From: Candidatus Tenderia electrophaga
Lineage (GTDB): Bacteria; Pseudomonadota; Gammaproteobacteria; Tenderiales; Tenderiaceae
Direction: 5' to 3'
Assembly (NCBI GenBank): GCA_001447805.1
Contig: CP013099.1
Span: 682,001 to 746,000, forward strand
Length of the DNA: 64,000 bases
The notes under the pieces are model-generated. The model worked only from the letters and a program-made list of their open reading frames with translations, searched no databases and was not told the origin of the DNA. Position 1 is the stretch's first letter. Every line of letters begins with the position of its first letter. Made by a program: the position numbers and the translations under genes. This document shows positions 26,996 to 35,924 of this stretch, piece after piece.

Positions 26996-27769
26996 TTAGC
27001 GACATTCGCCCACCGAGCCGGAGCGGCAGCGGCTGCGGTCGTTCCAAGTGGTATAGCTTAACTGCGCGCCGCTGATATCCACGTTGATCATTTCGGCCTG
27101 GGCCAGGGTGGCGCTGCTGAGATTGCTTTCGGACAGATCGGTATTGACCAGAAAGGCCTGGTCCAGTTTGGCCTTTTCCAGGTCGGCCCGGTGCAGCACA
27201 GTGTCTTCCAGATTGGCGCGTGACAGCACCGCCTTTTGCAAATTGCTTTGGCTCAGATCGGCGGCGGTCAGCTGGGCCTGGCTCATGGTGGCGCCCTTGA
27301 GATTGGCCTTGATCAAGGTGGCGCCGCTGAGATTGGCGTCATACAACTTGGCGTCTTCCAGATAGGCGCCGTTGAGATTGGCCTGACTGAGATTGGCGCG
27401 GTCGAATGTGGCGCCCTTGGCCAGGACATTTTCCAGATTGGCCTGGCTCAGATCGGCGGCAACCAGGTAGGCGTCGAGCAACTTGCTGCGGCTGAGATTG
27501 GCGCGTTGCAGCCGGGCGCGGCCCAGGTAACTGTTGCGCAGGTTGGTGTTGCTGAGATCGGCGCCTTCGAAGTTGACGCCGTCGAGCACGGCGCCGCGCA
27601 GATCCATGCCGCTCAGGTCGATGCCCGCCTTGTCGCAGTCCTTCCAGTTGACATTGGGGGCGGGGGGATCACTACAGTCGGCCTGGGTCAGCGGACTGGC
27701 GAGCACGAGCGCCGCAAACAGCAGGCCAGGCAGTGAATGGCTGGAACGGTGTGTTTTTGTTTTTCGCAT
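26996..27769 (-). CDS. Exported pentapeptide repeat protein
   Basis: 257-aa protein with a Sec signal peptide (hydrophobic LLFAALVLASPLTQA, cleavage near residue 31) and tandem A(D/N)LxX pentapeptides from about residue 50 to 240, forming a right-handed quadrilateral beta-helix. Examples are GADLS, ANLSR and ADLSQ. The signal peptide makes it periplasmic, while the DNA-gyrase-protecting Qnr/MfpA members are cytoplasmic, so that role does not fit. Two N-terminal and one C-terminal Cys pairs may form disulfides (CSDP, WKDC and CRSGSVGEC). It lies downstream of rimO on the same strand. Confidence 0.85.
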   Translation of the reverse strand: MRKTKTHRSSHSLPGLLFAALVLASPLTQADCSDPPAPNVNWKDCDKAGIDLSGMDLRGAVLDGVNFEGADLSNTNLRNSYLGRARLQRANLSRSKLLDAYLVAADLSQANLENVLAKGATFDRANLSQANLNGAYLEDAKLYDANLSGATLIKANLKGATMSQAQLTAADLSQSNLQKAVLSRANLEDTVLHRADLEKAKLDQAFLVNTDLSESNLSSATLAQAEMINVDISGAQLSYTTWNDRSRCRSGSVGECR

Positions 27770-27807
27770 GATCTCTCTGACAACCGATTCCTGCCAATGT
27801 TAGCAGA

Positions 27808-29133
27808 TCATTGCGTGGTCAGGCGTTCACCCCATAGATCATGTTCGCCTGCCGCGACGATCGTGGCGTGGACCCTGTCGCCCGGCGCCAGGCCGGGGGC
27901 GTCTTCCAGAAACACCTGGCCGTCGATCTCGGGGGCGTCGGCATAGCTGCGGCCGACGGCCTGTTCGCCGTCGCTTTCGTCGATGAGGATCTCCAGGGTC
28001 TGGCCGATGCGCCGGCGCAGCTTGGCGGCGCTGATGTCGGCCTGGAGTTCCATGAAACGCTCCAGCCGTTCCTGTTTTACCGCTTCCGGCACCGGGTCGG
28101 GGAGGGCATTGGCGGCGGCGCCCTCCACATCTGAATAGGCGAAGGCGCCGACCCGGTCCAGTTGCGCCTGGTCGAGAAATTCCAGCAATTGCACGAAGTC
28201 TTCCTCCGTCTCGCCGGGGAAGCCGACGATGAAGGTGCTGCGCAGCACCAGTTCGGGGCAGGTTTTGCGCCAGCCCTGGATGCGCGCCAGGGTGCCTTCG
28301 ATGTTGCCGGGCCGTTTCATGGCCTTGAGGATCTTCGGACTGGCATGCTGCAGCGGTACGTCCAGATAGGGCAGGATGAGTCCCTCCGCCATCAGCGGAA
28401 TCACCTCGTCGACATGGGGATAGGGGTAGACGTAGTGCAGGCGCACCCAGGCCTCCAGTTCGCCCAGGGCGCGGGCCAGCTCGGTCATGCGCGTCTTCAG
28501 CGGGCGGCCGCCCCAGAAGCCGGTGCGGTATTTGACGTCGACGCCGTAGGCGCTGGTGTCCTGGGAGATCACCAGCAGCTCGCGCACGCCGGCATCGACC
28601 AGGTGTTCCGCCTCCTGCATCACCTCGCCCACCGGCCGGCTCACCAGGTCGCCGCGCATGGAGGGGATGATGCAGAAGCTGCAGCGGTGGTTGCAGCCCT
28701 CGGAGATCTTCACATAGGCGTAGTGTTGCGGCGTCAGCTTGATGCCCTGGGGCGGGATCAGACTGGTGAAGGGGTCGTGCTGCGGCGGGAGATGCTGGTG
28801 CACCGCGGTCATCACCTCCTGGGTGGCGTGGGGGCCGGTAACCGCCAGCACGCTGGGGTGGGTCTGCTGCACGATGTCGCCCTTGGCGCCGAGGCAGCCG
28901 GTGACGATGACCCGGCCGTTTTCCGCCAGCGCCTCGCCGATGGCCTCCAGCGATTCCTCCACCGCGGCGTCGATGAAGCCACAGGTGTTGACCACCACCA
29001 TGTCGGCACCGGCGTAATCGGGGGCGATCTCATAGCCTTCGGCGCGCAGCTGGGTGATGATCTGTTCGGAATCGACCAGTGCCTTGGGGCAGCCGAGGCT
29101 GATGAATCCGACTTTGGCTGGAGGGTGTGACAT
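27808..29133 (-). CDS. rimO: Ribosomal protein S12 methylthiotransferase RimO
   Basis: 441-aa radical SAM methylthiotransferase that adds SCH3 to Asp88 of S12. It has an N-terminal UPF0004 domain ([16 protein letters not shown], with Cys clusters including VNTCGFID and VTGCLG), a radical SAM domain with CxxxCxxC in [10 protein letters not shown] (about 150-160) and a C-terminal TRAM domain (LEILIDE...YADAPEIDG). The ATG at 29133 is separated from an upstream intrinsic terminator by only a few bases, and the AGG of its likely RBS is inside the terminator's 3' arm. The pentapeptide gene follows downstream. Confidence 0.95.
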   Translation of the reverse strand: MSHPPAKVGFISLGCPKALVDSEQIITQLRAEGYEIAPDYAGADMVVVNTCGFIDAAVEESLEAIGEALAENGRVIVTGCLGAKGDIVQQTHPSVLAVTGPHATQEVMTAVHQHLPPQHDPFTSLIPPQGIKLTPQHYAYVKISEGCNHRCSFCIIPSMRGDLVSRPVGEVMQEAEHLVDAGVRELLVISQDTSAYGVDVKYRTGFWGGRPLKTRMTELARALGELEAWVRLHYVYPYPHVDEVIPLMAEGLILPYLDVPLQHASPKILKAMKRPGNIEGTLARIQGWRKTCPELVLRSTFIVGFPGETEEDFVQLLEFLDQAQLDRVGAFAYSDVEGAAANALPDPVPEAVKQERLERFMELQADISAAKLRRRIGQTLEILIDESDGEQAVGRSYADAPEIDGQVFLEDAPGLAPGDRVHATIVAAGEHDLWGERLTTQ

Positions 29134-29134
29134 G

Positions 29135-29162
29135 AAAAAAGCCTGCTTGAATGAAGCAGGCT
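29135..29162 (-). terminator. Intrinsic terminator merged with the rimO leader
   Basis: Read on the minus strand, AGCCTGCTT (29162-29154), the loop CATTC and AAGCAGGCT (29148-29140) make a perfect 9-bp stem, followed by five more T residues and one base before the rimO ATG at 29133. It would end the transcript of the hypothetical gene at 29200-29631. The AGG 8 nt before rimO's ATG sits in its 3' arm. Confidence 0.75.
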
Positions 29163-29199
29163 ATTCTAACCGACATCCTTGTCCGAGGATATGTGGGCG

Positions 29200-29631
29200 T
29201 CAGGTAATGACGAACAGCTCACGCTCTGCCGTGCCATAGCGGCGCCGGGTCGGCGGGCCGTCGCTGTCGCGGTGCGGGGCGGCCATGCGTCGACTGAGTT
29301 GCTCGCGGGTGCTATCCAGGGCCTTGGTCACCAGGGCACCGGCTTGGTAATGATAATAGCTCAACAGGCACCGAACCGGTTCATGCAAATTGGCGCGGCC
29401 GGCGGCCTGAAAATCGGTCCAGGCGATGATCGGGAGGTCGTTCAGACTGCTGTCCACACAGACCCAGGAGTCCTCGTCGAGGATCATGTTCATGTGCGAC
29501 AAGTCTTTTAGTTGCAAGATAATGGGTCCGGGCAGGCGGCGCAGGGCCAGGCGCACGGTGTTGTAATCCCGGGCTTGGACCCGGCTCTCGGCCTGGGTGT
29601 ATTTGGGAACGTCCTTCAGTCTCCACATCAT
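29200..29631 (-). CDS. Conserved-looking hypothetical protein
   Basis: 143-aa protein from the ATG at 29631, preceded by GGAG 8 nt upstream; a second ATG follows at once (MMWRLK). Recognisable traits are a compact alpha/beta core with LRRLPGPIILQLKDL and ILDEDSWVCVDSSLNDLPIIAW, then RCLLSYYHYQAG and a basic C-terminus. No signal peptide, membrane helix or known motif is seen, and I do not recognise a family. Longer N-terminal extensions in the same frame are Arg-rich and look non-coding. It ends in the terminator before rimO. Confidence 0.55.
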   Translation of the reverse strand: MMWRLKDVPKYTQAESRVQARDYNTVRLALRRLPGPIILQLKDLSHMNMILDEDSWVCVDSSLNDLPIIAWTDFQAAGRANLHEPVRCLLSYYHYQAGALVTKALDSTREQLSRRMAAPHRDSDGPPTRRRYGTAERELFVIT

Positions 29632-29907
29632 GGCGTAGTCTCCGTCGGTTGTGGCGCTATAAACAGGCAGCAAGTTCCATGCCGCAAAATCCCGCCTACA
29701 CCTTAAGACAACGGCAGCCGGAAATCCTTCCTTTAGTCCCCTTTCTCGCCACCGTCCGGAGTGAGATGATTTCGGGGGGCGGTATGGCTGGCGTGCGCGA
29801 CCGAGGCGCGCACAGGCATGCTTGACAGTCTGTCGAGCACGCTGACGAGGCCGGGCCGGGCGTCGCAGCAAGGAGGGGATGAGAAAAAGGGGATAGGGGA
29901 TGAGTGA
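29632..29907. other. Gene-poor stretch before the acyltransferase remnant
   Basis: About 276 bases between the hypothetical gene start (29631) and the first recognisable codons of the remnant. Only low-complexity, frame-inconsistent ORFs are present on either strand. It probably contains the promoter of the minus-strand hypothetical gene and eroded sequence left when the 5' part of the acyltransferase gene was lost. No inverted repeat or transposase footprint was seen. Confidence 0.4.
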
Positions 29908-30204
29908 TCGGCAACGAGCATTAATGCGCATATCGACAGCATCGAAGGGGTGGCCGACCTGATTGCGGAAATCGATCAGGATGAAAAGGGCGTGCCCATC
30001 CTGCTGAAACAGTATCTGAAGCTGGGCGGTCAGGTGTTGGAATTTAATGTGGACGACCCGTTTAGCAATGCTCTCGATGGCTTGATCATGGTCGATCTAA
30101 TGGCCACCGATCGCCGTACCCTGAGTAAGTACATGGGTCCGGCGGGGATGGAGCGTTTTTACAAGTACCGGCGCGACATGGCTGCGACAGCGTCGGCCGC
30201 TTAA
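29908..30204 (+). pseudogene. 3' remnant of a GNAT/PlsC-type lysophospholipid acyltransferase gene
   Basis: In one frame, after a stop at 29905, the reading is SATSINAHIDSIEGVADLIA, then GVPILLKQYLKLGGQVLEF, NVDDPFSNALDGLIMVDL and KYMGPAGMERFYKY, ending in a stop at 30204. These match the extreme C-terminus of the hemolysin-like GNAT/PlsC acyltransferase family, whose normal members are several hundred residues long, so about 85-95 residues survive. No catalytic HxxxxD region exists upstream. A GTG at 29950 could still start an 84-aa product, but I see no RBS. The 3' end overlaps the convergent DUF1631 gene by 4 bp. Confidence 0.6.
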
Positions 30205-32570
30205 TCGGCCTGGCGGCGCTGCAGGCTGTTGATCACCGCGTCCACGGCGCGTTCGAATATGGGCAGGCTTTCCACCAGCGCGGCCTGGCCGGCGCGGAAC
30301 TTGGACGCCAGTTGATTGAAGCTCAGATCGGCGGCGATCTTGAATTTCCAATTGATGAAGGTGCATTCGCCCAGCATGTCACTCTTCCAAGACAGTTTGA
30401 TCTTCTGCTGCTTGCCTTTGCTGTCCGTCAGCGAGATCCATTGTCCCTGTTTCAGGTCCTGCACCATGGACCAGTAGTGGTCGTCGATCTCGGGGAGGGT
30501 TTTTTCATTGACGAATGCGGATGACATGACGATCTCCTCTACCTCAGTGTCGAAAAATTGCGCCGCTATCGCTTGTTTGCGCGACGGTGCGGACCCCGGA
30601 CGATCGGGATTGATGTCGCTGAGCAGGTCGTCCAGCATGTCGTCCACGTCACCCAATTCTGACAGGGATTGGCGCATGGCATCCAGCTCACGGTTGATAT
30701 CCACGCACGCGGCGGCCGGATTGTCGTGCGCCGCCTTGACCTTGACGGTCTTGTGCTGGCCGCCGGCGTCGCCGCGCAGATTGGCCAGGTGCAAGGCCTC
30801 CAGTTCAGCCAGCAGTGCGTCCAGCCGCGCTGGCGGATAATAGATATTTTCCAGCTCACCGCGCAGTTTGCGCACCAGTTCGGGGACGATTCTGCCCAGT
30901 CGCTGCCGTTCGGGCTTGCCGCTGACATCCACCGACCAAATGAGTAAATCGATAAACAGCAGGTTTTCCTGCCAGTGGTCGCTCTCTTGGCCGTCGTTGA
31001 GATAGGTCTCGATCATCACTTCTTTCCACGGGCCGTCGAGCAGCTCGAAGACGGGTTTGGGCAGACGGCGGTCGTTAATGGCGGCGGCGATCACATCCGT
31101 CACCCAGGCGCGGCTCAGGGCGTGTTGTTCGCGCGCCTCGATGCGTTGGCGGCTGATCTCCTGGGACTGATGCTCCTGTTCCGATTCATGCGCCAGAAAC
31201 TGCTCGAAGGCCTGCAACAGCTCGACAAAGAGCGACACGTCATCGTTGAAATCGTTGCAGATACGGCTGACGACGTCGTCTATGCTTGCAATCAAGGGGC
31301 AGTTGTCACGCGTGATGTCATTGCCCAGTCCCACCGCGGCCTTGGCCATCTGGTTCAGCAGTTTTTTGGCCGGATGTTGTTTGCTGCCGAAGAACTCTCG
31401 GTCCACCAGCGCCACCTTGATCATGGGGATCTGCAGCCGGGCCAGCAGGGCCTTGGCGATGGTGGGCAGGTGATCGTCGTCGAGGATGAAATCGAACAGC
31501 ATGTCGACGATGTTGATGATGTCGTTATCAACGGCGCTGATCTTACCGCGGCGTCTGAGCGCGTTGATCTCGCCGCGGAAGCTTTCGGCCGAGGTGGCCA
31601 GGTTGAATTGCTGCAGCCTGGACAGCACGGCCATGACGGCGGCGCTGTCGGCGCTTGAAGCCCCGCCCTGGGCGGTGCCGTGCGGCGCCTGATCAAGCCC
31701 GGCATGCTGCCGCTGCAGCAGACCGCGCAGGGTCTCCAGGGTGGAAGATGGCAGCGCGTCGCGATAGCCGGCGCCGTTGTAGAGCGAGGCCTGGGTCGGG
31801 CTGACCGCACTGTCGTCAAGCCAGGCGATATCCTCCGGCGGTGCTTGGTGGCGCGGCGAGGCATGGTCCCCGTTCGGTTGCTTGTTGACCTGCATCTTCA
31901 GCCTCGGCAATACACCCGCCGAGATAAACAGCACGTTGGTTTCGTCATACAGGGGCTGCAGATGGGCGAGCACATGCCGGTCGAACAGTTTATAGATGAT
32001 GAGTTTGATCTTGATGTCATTGTCCAGCGCGTTGACCGCTTCGTGGAAGGCATGGCAGATGGCTTTAGGGCCGATGGGGATGCGTTCCCGCGCCGATGCG
32101 GCGTCGCCGATGATGGCCTGAAAGCGTTGCTCGATGGCGTGGAGTTCCCGCGGGTAGCGACTCTTGACCTTGGCCGTCATGCCGGTGAGGGCCAGCGACT
32201 CTTCCAGGTCGCGCTCCTCAACCAGGCTCATCTCCTCCGCGTCCAGTTGTGCTGATCCCTGGGGCGAGGCGCCCTGTGCGGAGCATTGCAGAAACTCAAC
32301 GAAACCGCGTTCCAGATGTCGTTTGAAATCTTGTTCCAGATCGCCGCGCGCCAGGCGCAGTTCGCGCATGGCGTCGAAGTAGCTGGTTTGCTCCTGGTTG
32401 CTCTCGGCCTTGTCCGCCAGTTCGAAAAGGATATCGTCGGCATTGTCCAGCATTCTCTGCAACAGCGCCGGCAGGTACTTGAGCGCGATGTTCCGGCTCT
32501 CATCAACGAGATAGCCGGGCCGGGCCGACTTTGGGTTGGTGTTGAGCGGAATGACTTTGCCGTGTCGCAT
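30201..32570 (-). CDS. DUF1631 family protein
   Basis: 789-aa largely helical cytoplasmic protein matching DUF1631. The N-terminal part has LPALLQRMLDNADDILFELAD, a common feature of the family, and the central part has LFDFILDDDHLP and LPMIKVALVDREFF-like blocks. The C-terminal ~110 residues are beta-rich (WISLTDSKGKQQKIKLSW), resembling a PilZ-like or nucleotide-binding barrel, but no RxxxR...DxSxxG motif is seen. It has sometimes been mislabelled as thymidine phosphorylase, without catalytic support here. Function unknown. Confidence 0.8.
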   Translation of the reverse strand: MRHGKVIPLNTNPKSARPGYLVDESRNIALKYLPALLQRMLDNADDILFELADKAESNQEQTSYFDAMRELRLARGDLEQDFKRHLERGFVEFLQCSAQGASPQGSAQLDAEEMSLVEERDLEESLALTGMTAKVKSRYPRELHAIEQRFQAIIGDAASARERIPIGPKAICHAFHEAVNALDNDIKIKLIIYKLFDRHVLAHLQPLYDETNVLFISAGVLPRLKMQVNKQPNGDHASPRHQAPPEDIAWLDDSAVSPTQASLYNGAGYRDALPSSTLETLRGLLQRQHAGLDQAPHGTAQGGASSADSAAVMAVLSRLQQFNLATSAESFRGEINALRRRGKISAVDNDIINIVDMLFDFILDDDHLPTIAKALLARLQIPMIKVALVDREFFGSKQHPAKKLLNQMAKAAVGLGNDITRDNCPLIASIDDVVSRICNDFNDDVSLFVELLQAFEQFLAHESEQEHQSQEISRQRIEAREQHALSRAWVTDVIAAAINDRRLPKPVFELLDGPWKEVMIETYLNDGQESDHWQENLLFIDLLIWSVDVSGKPERQRLGRIVPELVRKLRGELENIYYPPARLDALLAELEALHLANLRGDAGGQHKTVKVKAAHDNPAAACVDINRELDAMRQSLSELGDVDDMLDDLLSDINPDRPGSAPSRKQAIAAQFFDTEVEEIVMSSAFVNEKTLPEIDDHYWSMVQDLKQGQWISLTDSKGKQQKIKLSWKSDMLGECTFINWKFKIAADLSFNQLASKFRAGQAALVESLPIFERAVDAVINSLQRRQAD

Positions 32571-32873
32571 GGGACTCTCTGTTAGATGTCTTCAACCGTC
32601 TTGTCGGTATGGGATGCTACGTTCGGGTTAACGACAGTCTGCGGTAGAGGCTTAAGCACAGAACCGCCGCTGACATGAGCGGGCCGGTGTTTTTGTGATG
32701 CCGATCAAGAAAGTGCAGCGAGACGGCAGCAGTGCCGCCGTGCTGTTGCGACGCTCGGGCGCCGACCGCAATCCGGCGTTGTGAGCACTGCTGCGATGGG
32801 CTATATACAAAGTGAGTGAATAGACGTGCGCTAAAAGGGACTTGGTCCAATTTTGCAGCAGGAGGATGAGAAA
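32571..32873. other. Divergent promoter region, DUF1631/host-attachment gene
   Basis: 303 bases with no credible gene. The plus-strand promoter TTGTGA-N17-TATATA lies at 32779-32807. The left part, the DUF1631 leader, has nothing I can name. Confidence 0.4.
32779..32807 (+). promoter_or_regulatory. Sigma-70-like promoter of the host-attachment family gene
   Basis: TTGTGA (32779-32784) and TATATA (32802-32807) are 17 bp apart. Each matches 4 of 6 consensus bases. The ATG of the next gene is at 32874, giving a ~60-nt leader with GGAGG 8 nt from the start. Confidence 0.45.
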
Positions 32874-33389
32874 ATGAGTGATTTTTGTGTGGTTGTGGCG
32901 GACAGCGCGCGGGCGCGTTTGTTTACCCTGGAAGAGTCCGGTGTCGCCGAGGGCGGCCCCAATCTGGTGGAGATTTCCAGCCTCGCGAATGCAGCGGCCG
33001 AGGCGCAGGACAACGAGATCTTTGCCGCAAAACGAGGTCGCAACACGGCCCCCGCCGAGGGCGGGATCCATGCCTATGACGACCATCGTGAGGACCATAA
33101 TCAGGAAAATGAGCGGCGTTTCGCCAAGGATGTTATCGCTGCAGCGGTGCAGACCCTGCAGCGTGAAAAGGCGGGGGTCTTGGTGCTGGCTGCCAATCCC
33201 CGCATGATGGGCTATCTGCGCGAGGCCCGCGACGCGGCGTCGCTCGATGTCAGAGTCAAGGAGGTGCACAAGGATTTGACCAAGCTGTCGGTGCATGAGG
33301 TGCATCGACACCTGACGGCGGACGGCTTGTTACCGCAGCGTGAGCCGGCCGAGAGCCAGCGTTACACGCCCTCAGGTCAGCCGCAATAA
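32874..33389 (+). CDS. Host attachment family protein (AtsE-like)
   Basis: 171-aa protein of the host attachment/baeRF family. It has the N-terminal VVVADSARARLFTLE, a disordered acidic-basic segment with many His (HAYDDHREDHNQENERRFAKD) and the C-terminal LVLAANPRMMGYLREARDA and VKEVHKDLTKLSVHEVHRHL blocks. Despite the family name, its members are widespread outside plant-associated bacteria and the fold resembles the archaeal release factor eRF1 domain 2. Start ATG 32874 has GGAGG 8 nt upstream. It is followed by an intrinsic terminator. Confidence 0.82.
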   Translation: MSDFCVVVADSARARLFTLEESGVAEGGPNLVEISSLANAAAEAQDNEIFAAKRGRNTAPAEGGIHAYDDHREDHNQENERRFAKDVIAAAVQTLQREKAGVLVLAANPRMMGYLREARDAASLDVRVKEVHKDLTKLSVHEVHRHLTADGLLPQREPAESQRYTPSGQPQ

Positions 33390-33407
33390 GCACTGGCCCG
33401 TGAGCCG

Positions 33408-33433
33408 AAGGGTCTGCGACGCAGGCCTTTTTT
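33408..33433 (+). terminator. Intrinsic terminator after the host-attachment gene
   Basis: AAGGGTCTG (33408-33416) pairs with CAGGCCTT (33422-33429) with a single bulged G and one G-U pair, then the T-run extends to 33433 (TTTTTT in total). It lies 19 bp after the stop. Confidence 0.65.
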
Positions 33434-33532
33434 GGCATTGCAGATACTTCGTTGTGCCCCGGGGCGCAGGGTCGCGCCCAGCGCCGATCCTTTTTCTATG
33501 ATCAGGAAATGTTTATATAGAACCGCCAGGCG

Positions 33533-33557
33533 AAAAATCCCGGGCATCGCCGGGATT
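33533..33557 (-). terminator. Intrinsic terminator for the small minus-strand gene
   Basis: On the minus strand, AATCCCGG and CCGGGATT make a perfect 8-bp stem around a 6-nt loop (33536-33557), followed by a short T-run (33533-33537 read as T). It lies 18 bp beyond the 68-aa gene's stop. Confidence 0.65.
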
Positions 33558-33575
33558 ATCAGCGGGCGCTTGAGC

Positions 33576-33782
33576 TCAGGCAGCCGTCTGGCCGCGTGGT
33601 CTCGGGGCAGGTCGAGGACGGGGAGTCCGGATATGTGGAATCACGTGGTCGGCAGTGACGCCGTACCATGTGCCGCAGGCGATCAATGCGCTATCCACAG
33701 TCTTAAAGGTGAATAGATGATGGCCTTCGCGGGTAATCAGCGTGGCCGATTTGTCTGCCCATTCTTTGATGTAAAACGCCAT
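33576..33782 (-). CDS. Small protein of unknown function
   Basis: 68-aa protein starting MAFYIKEWADKSATLITREG and ending in a Pro/Arg-rich tail (TPRPRPAPRPRG). AGGAG lies 8 nt before the ATG and a clean intrinsic terminator follows, so it looks like a real, independently expressed gene. The folded part has beta-strand patterning with a repeated WY/GTWYGVTADHV region. I see no known motif; the basic tail may contact nucleic acid or another protein. Confidence 0.6.
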   Translation of the reverse strand: MAFYIKEWADKSATLITREGHHLFTFKTVDSALIACGTWYGVTADHVIPHIRTPRPRPAPRPRGQTAA

Positions 33783-33886
33783 GACGACCTCTCCTGGTTC
33801 AGATTCGGAGCCGTCATTGTGCGGCGCGACGCTTACAGTTTTATGACGAGCGGATGGCGCTCGTATGACAGGCGGCTGCGCCGGCG

Positions 33887-34207
33887 TTATTGATCCTCTT
33901 CCACATCGCGCTGCGGATCCCAGCCCTGTTGTTTGGCCCGTTCCACGGCCTCGGTCTGGATACGCTCAAAACGTTCGCGCAGCTCGGGCGGCAGCTTGCT
34001 CACCTGGAAGCCGTATTTGCCCCACTCGTTACTGGTCTTATGCCATAGGTCTTGGATGCCTTCGGATAGCCAGCCCTCGCAGGTCTGGGTTTCGGGAATG
34101 ATGCCGAAGATCCAGGCGTCGCGGATGATCTTGCCGGTGTCGGTCATGCCGCCGTAACGATCGTTATGGATGCCGACATATTTCTTTTGTCCTTTGCTGC
34201 TGCGCAT
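33887..34207 (-). CDS. Conserved-looking hypothetical protein upstream of cbbL
   Basis: 106-aa soluble protein: MRSSKGQKKYVGIHND, then GGMTDTGKIIRDAWIFG, CEGWLSEGIQDLWHKTS and a charged helical C-terminus. It is transcribed divergently from cbbL across 274 bp. The single Cys and aromatic-rich centre are not a known motif. I do not recognise a family with confidence. Its position next to the carboxysome operon promoter is worth noting, but no functional link is visible. Confidence 0.6.
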   Translation of the reverse strand: MRSSKGQKKYVGIHNDRYGGMTDTGKIIRDAWIFGIIPETQTCEGWLSEGIQDLWHKTSNEWGKYGFQVSKLPPELRERFERIQTEAVERAKQQGWDPQRDVEEDQ

Positions 34208-34353
34208 GACTTGATTCTCCCGTTGTGGACGTGGCGATTATACCAGTCTTGCGCAGGCAAGACCTCGCCACAACACATTTGTCCGGTGTAAATCGCAGCC
34301 AATCACGGCGCTTAGTCGCTTGCTCGTTGCATCGGTCATTCTCAATGGGGTGC

Positions 34354-34398
34354 ATTCAGCACCGTGAATCATTGAGTATTGTGAATGTTGCGGATTCA
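34354..34398. promoter_or_regulatory. Symmetric ATTCA/TGAAT array, candidate CbbR operator of the cbb/cso operon
   Basis: Four pentamers lie between 34354 and 34398: ATTCA (34354), TGAAT (34365), TGAAT (34382) and ATTCA (34394). They make two inverted repeats, ATTCA-N6-TGAAT and TGAAT-N7-ATTCA. The right edge is 83 bp before the cbbL ATG. LysR-type regulators such as CbbR bind interrupted dyads of this size upstream of RuBisCO operons, and the cbbR gene is 9 kb downstream. The DNA pattern is visible; the CbbR link is inferred. Confidence 0.6.
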
Positions 34399-34481
34399 AA
34401 CTATCGATTGGTCACAATGCGCCCCCGGGAATAGTCTTAGCTCCGAAGGCTTTTGGACAACCACAGCAGGAGTAACTGACT

Positions 34482-35894
34482 ATGGCAAAGAAATATGATG
34501 CGGGCGTTAAAGAGTACCGCGATGTGTACTGGACACCGGACTATGTCCCCCTGGATACCGACTTGTTGGCCTGTTTTAAGGTCACCCCGCAGGAAGGTGT
34601 GCCCAATGACGAGGCCGCCGCAGCCGTTGCCGCCGAATCATCCACCGGCACCTGGAGTACCGTATGGTCGGAATTGCTGACCGATATGGAGTTCTATAAA
34701 GGTCGCGCCTATCGTATTGAAGACGTGCCCGGCGACAAAGACGCCTTTTATGCCTTTATTGCCTATCCCATCGATCTGTTCGAAGAAGGTTCCATCGTCA
34801 ACGTGCTGACCTCCCTGGTCGGTAACGTATTCGGCTTCAAGGCGGTCAAGCATCTGCGCCTGGAAGACATCCGTTTCCCCATCGCCTTCGTCAAGACCTG
34901 CCTGGGTCCGCCCAGCGGCATCCAGGTGGAGCGCGATAAGCTTAACAAATACGGCCGTCCGCTGCTGGGCGCTACCATTAAACCGAAGCTGGGTCTGTCG
35001 GCCAAGAACTACGGCCGTGCCGTGTACGAGTGTCTGCGCGGCGGTCTGGACCTGACCAAGGACGATGAGAACGTCAACTCCCAGCCCTTCATGCGCTGGC
35101 AAAACCGTTTCGAATTCGTCGCCGAGGCGGTACAAAAGGCGCAGCAGGAAACCGGCGAGACCAAGGGGCATTACCTCAACGTCACCGCCAACACGCCGGA
35201 AGACATGTACGAGCGCGCTGAGTTCGCCAAGGAGCTGGGTCAGCCGGTCATCATGCATGACTTCCTCACCGGCGGCTTCACCGCCAACAGCGGTCTGGCC
35301 AAATGGTGCCGCAAGAGCGGCCTGTTGTTGCACATCCACCGTGCCATGCATGCGGTCATCGACCGTCATCCCAAGCACGGCATCCACTTCCGCGTGCTGG
35401 CCAAGTGCCTGCGACTGTCCGGTGGCGACCACCTGCACACCGGGACCGTCGTCGGCAAGCTGGAAGGCGACCGCGCCTCCACCATGGGTTACGTGGATCA
35501 GCTGCGTGAGTCCTTCGTCCCCGAAGACCGCAGCCGCGGCATCTTCTTCGACCAGGACTGGGGCTCCATGCCCGGCGTCTTCGCCGTCGCCTCCGGCGGT
35601 ATTCACGTCTGGCACATGCCCGCCCTGGTCACCATCTTCGGTGATGACTCCATCCTGCAGTTCGGTGGGGGTACGCAGGGCCACCCCTGGGGTAACGCCG
35701 CCGGCGCCGCCGCCAACCGTGTCGCCCTCGAGGCCTGTGTCAAGGCGCGTAATCAAGGCCGCGACCTGGAACGCGAATCGCGCGAAATCCTGGAAGGTGC
35801 CGCCCAGCACAGTCCCGAGCTGGCCATGGCCATGGAGACCTGGAAAGAGATCAAGTTCGAATTCGAAACCGTGGACAAACTCGATATCGGCTGA
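34482..35894 (+). CDS. cbbL: RuBisCO large subunit, form IA
   Basis: Fixes CO2 onto ribulose-1,5-bisphosphate. 470 aa, the usual form IA length. Active-site blocks are [11 protein letters not shown] (K167/K169), the carbamylated Lys in LTKDDEN (K193), HDFLTGGF and loop-6 KLEGDR (near 326). AGGAG lies 9 nt before the ATG. It leads a plus-strand operon with cbbS and the carboxysome genes, so it is the carboxysomal enzyme; the form IA clade is supported by this context. A putative CbbR operator lies upstream. Confidence 0.98.
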   Translation: MAKKYDAGVKEYRDVYWTPDYVPLDTDLLACFKVTPQEGVPNDEAAAAVAAESSTGTWSTVWSELLTDMEFYKGRAYRIEDVPGDKDAFYAFIAYPIDLFEEGSIVNVLTSLVGNVFGFKAVKHLRLEDIRFPIAFVKTCLGPPSGIQVERDKLNKYGRPLLGATIKPKLGLSAKNYGRAVYECLRGGLDLTKDDENVNSQPFMRWQNRFEFVAEAVQKAQQETGETKGHYLNVTANTPEDMYERAEFAKELGQPVIMHDFLTGGFTANSGLAKWCRKSGLLLHIHRAMHAVIDRHPKHGIHFRVLAKCLRLSGGDHLHTGTVVGKLEGDRASTMGYVDQLRESFVPEDRSRGIFFDQDWGSMPGVFAVASGGIHVWHMPALVTIFGDDSILQFGGGTQGHPWGNAAGAAANRVALEACVKARNQGRDLERESREILEGAAQHSPELAMAMETWKEIKFEFETVDKLDIG

Positions 35895-35924
35895 TCCCGG
35901 ACGCATTCAAATTAGGAGAACACC

